Shown here in pieces: positions 8,209-14,630 of a stretch of DNA of 64,000 nt; position 1 is the first letter of the stretch, and each line of letters opens with the position of its first letter. Both the position numbers and the translations under genes were made by a program. Below the pieces are notes generated by a model that had not been told where the DNA came from, made no database searches, and saw only the letters and a program-made list of their open reading frames with translations. Source of the DNA: Pseudobdellovibrionaceae bacterium (GTDB lineage: Bacteria > Bdellovibrionota > Bdellovibrionia > Bdellovibrionales > UBA1609); assembly GCA_023898385.1 (NCBI GenBank), contig CP060220.1, positions 1,674,001-1,738,000 of the forward strand, in the 5' to 3' direction.

Positions 8209-9206
8209 TGGCAACCTGGGACCTACGGCGACTGCAACAAGCCTTAGACAAGCGCTCGCCGGCTCCTGTGTACCTTATCTTCGGTGAAGAAACCTACCTA
8301 GTGAACGAAGCCGTAAAATTGGTTCGCGACAAAGTGCTCAGTGAAGGAGCGGCTGACTTTAATTACGACCAATTTTTTGCAGACGAAACCGACTTGAGCC
8401 AAGTGGCTGACACTATTGAAATGCTTCCAATGATGGCCGAACGGCGGCTCGTTGTTTTAAAAAATACTGAAAGCCTAAAAGATAAAGACTGGGATAGTTT
8501 ATTTCATCTACTTGAAAATCCACTAGATACAGCTTGCCTGGTGATGGTGGCTGAAAAAGTGGATAAAAGAAAAAAGTTTTTCAAAAAAACTTCTGACAAC
8601 GGCATTGTCGTGGAGCTCAGGCGCCCCTTTGAAAATCAACTGCCGGCTTGGATTGACTATATCGGACACAATCATGATTTAAAGTTCTCACCCGATGCGC
8701 GCACAATGATCTTGCAACTTGTGGGACAAAATCTAAGCGAAATCAACAACGAGACCATGAAGCTTAAGCAATACCTTGGCGACAAAACCGAAGCCACAAT
8801 TGATGATGTGCTAAAGGTGGTCTCGCACGCAAGGGTTGATAGTATTTTTGACCTCACTAATGCCATTGGACGCAGAGACCGCAGTGGTGCCCTTGTCTAT
8901 TTAGCGCACCTTCTCGAAAATGGACAAAGTGAAGTGGGTGCGCTTTCACTGATTTTACGACACGTTCGAATTTTGGCCGCCCTTCGAGAGGGACAGAGCA
9001 TTGGCCTGACTGGTGCTAAACTGAGTGCTAAAGTGGGGATTCCCAATTTCTTTTTAAAACAATATCAGGAACAGGCCAAAAAGTGGGATGATCGCAAGAT
9101 TACAAAAACTTTAAATGCCCTCCACAAAACAGATCTAGCCTTGAAGTCGTCGCCCGTCTCCTCGCACATATGGCTTGAAAACTTTATTGTTCAAACTTGC
9201 CAATAA
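8208..9206 (+). CDS. holA: DNA polymerase III delta subunit
   Basis: HolA is the clamp-opening subunit of the clamp loader; it binds and opens the beta sliding clamp. The 332-residue length is normal. The N-terminal PVYLIFGEETYLV and the following Rossmann-like AAA fold without a functional Walker A motif fit the family, as do DNFDY-like and RIDSIFDLTNAI-like blocks (here RVDSIFDLTNAIGRRD). It overlaps lptE by one base, so the two are translationally coupled. rpsT lies nearby on the other strand, a common bacterial neighbourhood. Confidence 0.93.
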   Translation: MATWDLRRLQQALDKRSPAPVYLIFGEETYLVNEAVKLVRDKVLSEGAADFNYDQFFADETDLSQVADTIEMLPMMAERRLVVLKNTESLKDKDWDSLFHLLENPLDTACLVMVAEKVDKRKKFFKKTSDNGIVVELRRPFENQLPAWIDYIGHNHDLKFSPDARTMILQLVGQNLSEINNETMKLKQYLGDKTEATIDDVLKVVSHARVDSIFDLTNAIGRRDRSGALVYLAHLLENGQSEVGALSLILRHVRILAALREGQSIGLTGAKLSAKVGIPNFFLKQYQEQAKKWDDRKITKTLNALHKTDLALKSSPVSSHIWLENFIVQTCQ

Positions 9207-9251
9207 AAATGGGGTGAGCGAACCTCTTCGGCAAGACGGATGTGCTCATTG

Positions 9252-9268
9252 TGAGACACTTTGTCTCA
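9252..9268 (+). terminator. Weak hairpin after holA
   Basis: TGAGACA-CTT-TGTCTCA forms a 7-bp stem with a 3-base loop, 46 bases after the holA stop. A further GAGACA follows at 9273-9278. There is no clean T-run, so termination is only a suggestion. Confidence 0.3.
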
Positions 9269-9382
9269 AAGCGAGACAACCCATTAAATTTTCTTGCCAT
9301 TTCACTGACAAAATCAACCGAAGCCTAAACAAATATCCAACTAAGACCTTAAGAGTTTTTTTGTAGATTCCGATACCAAGGT

Positions 9383-9739
9383 ATGGGCACAGACCAACAT
9401 TTTTTACGACGAAGGCGCACTCCCAGGCGAGCTATTCGACGCCGCGTGGGCCTTCTTATTAAAGGCAAATATCATATCAACACCGCTGTTGAAATCGGTG
9501 AAGGGGGTATGATGATTTTGTCAGATGTTCCACTGAAGGATGGAGATCGCCTTGTGGTGACCTTTAATATTCCGGGTGTGATACACGTGGTTATGGGTGC
9601 CACGGTTCGATACCGTATTGAACCCGATAGCGAATTTAGCCAAATTCGCTACGGCCTACACTTTGATCATATTGATTTTAAAACCCGCCGGAAGATCCGA
9701 AACTATGTGGCCTCCCGCGGGATTCATGACGTGGCCTAA
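9383..9739 (+). CDS. PilZ-domain protein with degenerate second motif
   Basis: A 118-residue, single-domain protein. The arginine-rich start (RRRRTPRRAIRRR) matches the RxxxR motif of PilZ c-di-GMP receptors. The beta-barrel pattern (GLHFDHID, FNIPG) fits PilZ. The second motif, normally (D/N)xSxxG, reads EIGEGG here, so the usual Asp/Asn and Ser are missing and c-di-GMP binding is doubtful. It may be a non-binding PilZ partner protein. It stands alone between holA and convergent rpsT. A canonical PilZ protein lies at 40.7 kb. Confidence 0.7.
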   Translation: MGTDQHFLRRRRTPRRAIRRRVGLLIKGKYHINTAVEIGEGGMMILSDVPLKDGDRLVVTFNIPGVIHVVMGATVRYRIEPDSEFSQIRYGLHFDHIDFKTRRKIRNYVASRGIHDVA

Positions 9740-9747
9740 AAGGCCAA

Positions 9748-10014
9748 CTATTTTGAAAGCGCGCTGATTTGTTGGGCTAATCGACCGATCCGACGAGCGG
9801 CTTTTTTACTATGCACCACACCTTTTTGAGCGGCCTTGCTAACAACGCTAGTGAATTCTCTGAGCAACGACTGTGCCTCATCCACTTTTTTGGCCTCAAT
9901 AGCCTTTAAGACCTTTTTTTCAGTGGTACGCACGCTGCTTTTTGTGCGTGAATTTCTCAACTGCCGACGCTCGGTTTGTCGGGCTCTTTTTGCCGCAGAC
10001 TTATGGTTTGCCAA
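9748..10014 (-). CDS. rpsT: 30S ribosomal protein S20
   Basis: S20 binds 16S rRNA in the body of the 30S subunit. The product is 88 residues (ANHKSAAKR after the start, then a basic helical protein ending in LAQQISALSK), normal for the family. I place the start at the TTG at 10014: GGAGG lies six bases upstream and the next codons give the invariant ANHKSAAKR. A longer ATG-initiated frame would add 38 residues foreign to S20. A UUG start is also used by rpsT in Escherichia coli, where it contributes to autoregulation. It diverges from murJ. Confidence 0.95.
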   Translation of the reverse strand: MANHKSAAKRARQTERRQLRNSRTKSSVRTTEKKVLKAIEAKKVDEAQSLLREFTSVVSKAAQKGVVHSKKAARRIGRLAQQISALSK

Positions 10015-10129
10015 CTGCAACCTCCAATGATTAACTAAATGTGTTACCGTAACCGGTGGTGCATAGCATACTGCATTTGCAGGTGCAAGGCCCAATCCCG
10101 CACAAATACTGGCTACAGGAGCCACCAAC

Positions 10130-11740
10130 TTGAAAAAACATCAGCCAAAACAATCAGTTATACGGTCTGCCGCGTTCATGTCTTTAGGCACCCTAAGCAG
10201 TCGCATCTTGGGGTTGGCCCGGGATATCGTGCTGGCCGCCTTTTTCTCACGCACTGTGACTGATGCTTTCGTTGTGGCCTTCCGCCTGCCCAATATGTTT
10301 CGAAGGCTACTGGGCGAGGGATCGCTGGCGGTGAGTTTTATCCCAGTTTTTGTGGGGCAACTCAACGACGGCCGTGAAGATGGTGAGGCGCGGGCTCGCC
10401 GCTTGAGTGATGCGATTTTTACCTTACTGCTTTCAGCCACTTCGGCATTAAGTGTGGCCGGGTTCGTGTTTATGCAGCCCCTATTATCTTATTTGGTGGG
10501 TGGCCAGGGCTATATGGCTATTCCTGGTAAATTCGAACAAACGGTGTTTCTAGCGAAAATCATGTTCGCCTATCTTTTCTTGGTCACAGCCTATGCCTTT
10601 TTTATGGCTTTGATGAATTCACTAAAAAAGTTTTTCTTACCAGCACTGGCTCCCGCCGCATTTAATTTTGTATTGATTCTGTTTGCGCTCATACCGAGCG
10701 CTTGGGCTGAAGTGCCGGGCACCTTTTTGGCCTGGGGTGTGATTGCTGGCGGAGTGGCTCAGGTTCTTATCGTTGCCTGGCCGCTATGGCGGCAAGGCTA
10801 TCTCCCAACACTTCGCATTGATTTCAAAGCTGAAGGCGTGAAGACCGTATTACAAAATATGGTCCCTGGGCTCATTGGCCTTGGGGTTTTACAATTGATG
10901 AGTTTGATAAATATTCAGTTTGCCAGTCGTCTTGGCGAAGGGTCTCATTCTTATATTTATTGGGCCGATCGAATTATGGAACTACCTCAATCTCTCATAG
11001 CCGTGAGTCTTGGCGCGGCCCTTCTGCCCACGTTGAGCGAAGTCTGGAGTCAGAGCCGCCATGATGAGGCACGACAGATTACGCAAAGGCACATGCGACT
11101 TATCATGTTTTTATCTATCCCAAGTGCGGTGGGTATGTGGTCTCTGGCCCAGCCTATTGTGGAAGTGTTATTTATGCGCGGCCAGTTTTCCGTTGAAGAT
11201 GCCGAGCTTACCGCTACCGTAGTGAAGATTTATGCTTTTCTTTTGGTAGCCACCAGTTTTCACAGAGTAATTGTCACTAGTTTTTATGCCATTAAAAATA
11301 CATGGCTTCCGGCGGTGGCTTCGGTGGTCGCCCTTGTAGCCCATGTGATTATTGCCAGCATGTGGGTTGATAAATATGGCCTTGCCGGACTTGTGGCCTC
11401 AACCACCGTTTCTGGTATTCTCAATGTGGGTATTGTGCTTGGTGCCTACCGGTACTTTATTGGGCCCGTGGGCATCTGGCCGCTCGTTAAGTCTATTTTG
11501 CACCTATCACCTGCAGCTATCACCATGGGTATTTCAGTGTTTTGGATTTATAATTTATTGTGGCAGATGATCACTCTACAAAACCTGCCCTCATTGGGCC
11601 TTGGCCGAGCCGTAGCCCTTTTCACAGCCATTTCTGCCGGCGTTGTCATATATTTTGTTGTGAACAAAGTTATAAAACAACCGGACACGGCAGCAGTGAT
11701 TTCTCTCATCAAGAAGCGACGCCAAGCAAGGAGGCCTTAG
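10130..11740 (+). CDS. murJ: Lipid II flippase MurJ
   Basis: MurJ moves the peptidoglycan precursor lipid II across the inner membrane. The 536-residue protein is a multi-pass MOP-superfamily membrane protein, with the family N-terminus (SLGTLSSRILGLARDIVLA), then FRLPNMFRRLLGEGSL and later DRIMELPQSL and AALLPTLS blocks. The start is TTG at 10130, preceded by AGGAG nine bases upstream; the next Met is residue 17, inside the first conserved helix. The stop overlaps the GTG of the downstream membrane-protein gene. Confidence 0.95.
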   Translation: MKKHQPKQSVIRSAAFMSLGTLSSRILGLARDIVLAAFFSRTVTDAFVVAFRLPNMFRRLLGEGSLAVSFIPVFVGQLNDGREDGEARARRLSDAIFTLLLSATSALSVAGFVFMQPLLSYLVGGQGYMAIPGKFEQTVFLAKIMFAYLFLVTAYAFFMALMNSLKKFFLPALAPAAFNFVLILFALIPSAWAEVPGTFLAWGVIAGGVAQVLIVAWPLWRQGYLPTLRIDFKAEGVKTVLQNMVPGLIGLGVLQLMSLINIQFASRLGEGSHSYIYWADRIMELPQSLIAVSLGAALLPTLSEVWSQSRHDEARQITQRHMRLIMFLSIPSAVGMWSLAQPIVEVLFMRGQFSVEDAELTATVVKIYAFLLVATSFHRVIVTSFYAIKNTWLPAVASVVALVAHVIIASMWVDKYGLAGLVASTTVSGILNVGIVLGAYRYFIGPVGIWPLVKSILHLSPAAITMGISVFWIYNLLWQMITLQNLPSLGLGRAVALFTAISAGVVIYFVVNKVIKQPDTAAVISLIKKRRQARRP

Positions 11741-12168
11741 TGAGTCACAAAAACCCAATCGTTTTGAAAATCATATGGATGTCTTTCTTTTTGACCCTGT
11801 TTATGTATGCCTATGTTGTTGAAATGCAGGTGGGGCCGATGCCGGCGTCATTTGAGATTGATTTGTCAAATCCCGTAGCCATGGCGTTAAGTGTTGTGTC
11901 CCTTGTTATTTTGATGATGAGTTTTGTGATGCCCGCGATACTTTCGCGCGCAGCGCAAACCCCGTCGAAAGAACAAACGCCTGTTCCTCCGTCGGAATCC
12001 GCGCCTAAAGGCAACTCTAATGTGCCCCTAATTATTCGTTGGGCTTTTCTTGAAAGCATTGCAATCAATGGAATGGTGGCGTCTTTTTCATCTCAACAAA
12101 ATATGATTTTGCCGTTTTTGGCTGTGTCGGCGGTTGGGTTTCTTTTGAGTTTTCCAAAGGGTCAGTGA
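11740..12168 (+). CDS. Four-helix membrane protein, unknown function
   Basis: A 142-residue protein I do not recognise. The start is a GTG at 11740 that shares its G with the TAG stop of murJ (TAGTG), and AAGGAGG lies five bases upstream, so translation is coupled to murJ. Four hydrophobic segments are visible (about residues 6-27, 45-68, 91-112 and 118-138). A Pro/Glu/Ser-rich loop separates segments 2 and 3. Its coupling to the lipid II flippase suggests an inner-membrane protein made in step with envelope growth; function is unknown. Confidence 0.7.
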   Translation: MSHKNPIVLKIIWMSFFLTLFMYAYVVEMQVGPMPASFEIDLSNPVAMALSVVSLVILMMSFVMPAILSRAAQTPSKEQTPVPPSESAPKGNSNVPLIIRWAFLESIAINGMVASFSSQQNMILPFLAVSAVGFLLSFPKGQ

Positions 12169-12588
12169 AAATCTGCCTTTTTCGTGTTTCGTACCGTCAC
12201 TCCCGACACATCATTCTTTGAGGGTTTCGACCAAAGTAAACACACAACTAAATGGATTGTACCCACTCATTTTTGAGCGCCTGACCGATGCACTCCAAGT
12301 CCCTGATTCAACTGAAGCCAATCATGTATTCAGCCTTCAATCTGTATGATCTTCTCGAATATTATGCGGACGTACTTGTGGCGCCGTAGTTTTGATTAAA
12401 TTTTGCTAGTGATTGTGAATACTCCCGCCTGTGAAGTGTAGACCCGCCACGGCAAGCCAAAGAGAAAAAGTATTTTGCCTCCCCGAAAAAATAGATCGAA
12501 AAGTAGTGCTTCTTGTCCAATTTGGTTTTCGCAAATATTTCTATTCCACTTCAACATTTGGAAAATTTCTTTTTGATACAACGCCCGG
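12169..12588. other. Intergenic gap with one copy of a 31-bp repeat
   Basis: No gene is supported. A stretch on the plus strand, open up to a stop at 12347-12349, has no plausible start or recognisable product and may be a decayed remnant. The notable element is the 31-bp repeat copy at 12364-12394. The right part precedes the stop of a minus-strand ATPase gene. Confidence 0.45.
12364..12394. repeat. 31-bp direct repeat, copy 1
   Basis: A 31-base sequence beginning ATGCGGACGTACTTG and ending GTAGTTTTG that recurs exactly at 14292-14322 in the same orientation. The two copies, 1928 bp apart, bracket the DUF4143-type ATPase gene and its repeat array. The centre holds GGCGCC. An AT-rich sequence close to TTTTGATT-AAATTT follows this copy, and a similar one precedes the other copy. 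Confidence 0.85.
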
Positions 12589-13950
12589 TCATATACAATA
12601 AAGAGGCAGGCTTTTTAGGCGAAAGGTTACCGACTCATGCGATCCCTGCCAACGGTAGGACACGGTTTCTTCAAGCTGAGTGCGAAACTTTAAATCATAG
12701 CGAATCGCTTGATCCGTGACCTTCTGATGTTCACCCATAAACCGAATCAATGACTTCAGGCTACCGGCTTTTCCAGACTTGATCTCCACAGGAACCACTT
12801 TGTTGTCCATAGGGAGTACAAAATCCACCTCTGCGTTCTCAGGTACCTTATCCCGCAACCAGTAGTAGGTATTTGTTTTTTGTGTCTTAAAGCTATCTAG
12901 ATAAAGGTGCTGGGCAGCAAATTGCTCCGCCATGTCGCCTTTGCTAAGAAGCAGATCGGGACTTAGCTCAGCGAGCTCAGACCACTTAAGGCCCATGAGA
13001 CAATTATATAAACCTACATCCAGAAAAAATGTCTTAAAGACATTTCGATCTCCGGTTTTGCTTAACGGTAAGCCTGAACAGTTTGAATGAAAAACCTTTT
13101 GGGCCAAAAAGATACCCTCAAAAATGTCCAAGGCTTCCTTAATATACGGTGTTTTTGCTCGTGATAGGCGCGAATAAATTGTTTTTTTGCCTATCTCGTA
13201 AGGCAATGAATTGAGTACATCGTGCAAGACCTCGCCTTGTTTGCCTGAAGCATACCGCTCAATGTCTTCATGGTAGGACTGCAACAAGTGTTGCTGCAGC
13301 TCACGGGCCGCCACATAGCTCCCATTGCTTTGATTAAAAGCCACTATGGCCTCCGGCATTCCACCCACAAAGAAAAAATCGGTCAGCTGTTTGACTAGCT
13401 CATTATGAATGGACTCGGTCAGTGCCGCAAAATCGCCTTGCCTGAACTGGTCAACAAATTCTGCCAATACATTTTTGCCCCTTGCCTTCAAAAACTCGTC
13501 GAAGGTGAACGGTCCAATGTAAAGATATTCTACTCGGCCCACCGGCGCTTTCAATTTCAATTGCCGCAGCACCACTTCAAGCAGGCTACCGGCAGCAATC
13601 ACCGGCAATTCTGGTTTCTTTTCTTTGAAAAAACGCAGCCTGCTATAAGCTTTTTGGCTCTCTTGAATCTCATCAATAAATACTAATGAATTGGATTTAA
13701 GCTTCTTGTTTGCCACAGCCATAATTTCGTTTAGGCAACGATCTACATCGAACGAATCTTGATCGAACTCACTTATGAAGCTTTCCTCTAGGTTCACCTC
13801 CACAAGGTCTAGACCATTCACCGCAGCAAATTGCCTCACCAATTCTGTTTTGCCGACCTGCCGGGCACCCCGAATCACCAAGGGCTTACGCGAGGCCTTG
13901 ATGTGCCAATCATTTAGGTGTTGAAGAGCTCCTCGCGCCAGGTAATTCAT
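12589..13950 (-). CDS. AAA-type ATPase with DUF4143 C-terminal domain
   Basis: A protein of about 453 residues. The Walker A motif GARQVGKT is at residues 28-35 and the Walker B motif LVFIDEIQ at about 92-99. The AGSLLEV sensor-like block and GPFTFDEFL are typical of the AAA_14/DUF4143 group. The C-terminal EVDFVL ... VPVEIKSGK is a PD-(D/E)xK-like signature. I chose the ATG at 13950 (AGAGGA five bases upstream); the frame continues 25 codons into the upstream repeat array, which is clearly not coding. The gene is solitary, bracketed by 31-bp direct repeats, and its promoter region carries four phased repeats. This looks like an independently acquired module. Biological role is unknown. Confidence 0.8.
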   Translation of the reverse strand: MNYLARGALQHLNDWHIKASRKPLVIRGARQVGKTELVRQFAAVNGLDLVEVNLEESFISEFDQDSFDVDRCLNEIMAVANKKLKSNSLVFIDEIQESQKAYSRLRFFKEKKPELPVIAAGSLLEVVLRQLKLKAPVGRVEYLYIGPFTFDEFLKARGKNVLAEFVDQFRQGDFAALTESIHNELVKQLTDFFFVGGMPEAIVAFNQSNGSYVAARELQQHLLQSYHEDIERYASGKQGEVLHDVLNSLPYEIGKKTIYSRLSRAKTPYIKEALDIFEGIFLAQKVFHSNCSGLPLSKTGDRNVFKTFFLDVGLYNCLMGLKWSELAELSPDLLLSKGDMAEQFAAQHLYLDSFKTQKTNTYYWLRDKVPENAEVDFVLPMDNKVVPVEIKSGKAGSLKSLIRFMGEHQKVTDQAIRYDLKFRTQLEETVSYRWQGSHESVTFRLKSLPLYCI

Positions 13951-13989
13951 AAAATCCTCTTGTCTATTAACTACTTCATAGACATTATG

Positions 13990-14105
13990 ACGAAATACCG
14001 ACCTGTTTTCAACATTTTTGGACAAAATACCGACCTGTTTTCACTATTTTTGCTAAAAAGCCGACCTATTTTAAGGTTTTTTTGTCAAAATTCCGACCTA
14101 TTTGC
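13990..14105 (-). repeat. Four phased repeats upstream of the ATPase gene
   Basis: Four copies of a core CCGACCT followed by (G/A)TTT start at 13998, 14030, 14061 and 14093, so the period is 32, 31 and 32 bp, about three helical turns. Each is followed by a less conserved AT-rich stretch. Read on the gene's strand the unit is close to AAAAYAGGTCGG-TATTTTG. The array sits about 40-150 bases upstream of the ATG at 13950, the place for an operator or activator array. Regular helical phasing indicates protein bound on one face of the DNA. Confidence 0.75.
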
Positions 14106-14291
14106 TGTTGCTCAAAGGTATCGGTAAGATAAACCAAGCCGTCGCAATTTATCTTGCTGGATATTTTCGGCATTTTTGGCAGGTCAATTCAATTAGCGGC
14201 GAACATCGGGACATTTTTCTTAGAGCTACGAGTTGTATACGCCAAAAGATTTTGATTGAAATTTAGCAATCCACACGCGATGGCAATCTTG

Positions 14292-14322
14292 ATGCGGACG
14301 TACTTGTGGCGCCGTAGTTTTG
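14292..14322. repeat. 31-bp direct repeat, copy 2
   Basis: An exact copy of the 31-base sequence at 12364-12394, same orientation. It lies beyond the repeat array of the ATPase gene. Flanking bases differ, so identity ends at the repeat edges, as expected for a site-specific or recombination-derived repeat rather than a large duplication. Confidence 0.85.
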
Positions 14323-14354
14323 TCGACATTTTTTAAGCCCTTTGATGGTCTTTT

Positions 14355-14418
14355 TTTTAGGAGGTCATGAATGACATTCAGAAAATACAACGGGCTTCCC
14401 CTAAAAACACTAGGGTGA
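14355..14418 (+). other. Strong ribosome site with very short open frame
   Basis: AGGAGG at 14359-14364 is followed six bases later by ATG (14371-14373) opening a 15-codon frame ending TGA at 14416-14418. A second ATG at 14367 opens a 39-codon frame to 14486, but sits only two bases from the ribosome site. No homology is apparent. It could be a leader peptide, a small protein, or the stump of a lost gene next to the 31-bp repeat. Confidence 0.25.
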
Positions 14419-14517
14419 GGATGTCGCGGTTAAATTTAGGTAACAGTATCGCTGTAAAACAACAGAGCCAGACAAAATTGTCTTAAAATAAGACGATTCT
14501 GCCCACAAATACTAAAT

Positions 14518-14537
14518 TTTTGCGGTATACCGCAAAA
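14518..14537. promoter_or_regulatory. Perfect 20-bp palindrome, probable operator
   Basis: TTTTGCGGTATACCGCAAAA reads the same on both strands with no loop, so it is a candidate dimer-binding operator rather than an RNA hairpin. It lies six bases upstream of the -35-like element of the lipoprotein gene that follows. Confidence 0.5.
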
Positions 14538-14543
14538 TAAAGC

Positions 14544-14570
14544 TAAATTAATTTCGAACCCCACCGATAA
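14544..14570 (+). promoter_or_regulatory. Sigma-28-like promoter of the FG-GAP lipoprotein gene
   Basis: TAAATTAA, 11 bases, then ACCGATAA. The sigma-28 (FliA) consensus in proteobacteria is TAAAGTTT-N11-GCCGATAA; this matches TAAA, the spacing and CCGATAA. The bases that follow (GACTTTAGGCT) are shared with the promoter of the next lipoprotein gene, 16 of 18 positions from the first C. No flagellar gene is in the window. Confidence 0.45.
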
Positions 14571-14630
14571 GACTTTAGGCTAAGTCACCGGATAGGTGGC
14601 ATTTTTTATCGAACAAGGGTGATAACGCAA

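Noticed and set aside
9175..9366. 63-codon frame overlapping the end of holA
   Set aside because: Mostly inside holA in another frame, then noncoding with a hairpin; no ribosome site.
12181..12349. Open plus-strand stretch before the 31-bp repeat as a gene remnant
   Set aside because: No start codon with ribosome site and no recognisable product; left as part of the intergenic note.
13951..14025. 25 extra N-terminal codons on the second ATPase
   Set aside because: They run into the upstream repeat array, and a good ribosome site precedes the ATG at 13950.
14561..14618. Leader of the FG-GAP lipoprotein gene as a c-di-GMP riboswitch
   Set aside because: CCACC...GGTGG can pair but the conserved riboswitch core sequences are absent, and part of the stem lies in the -10 element.
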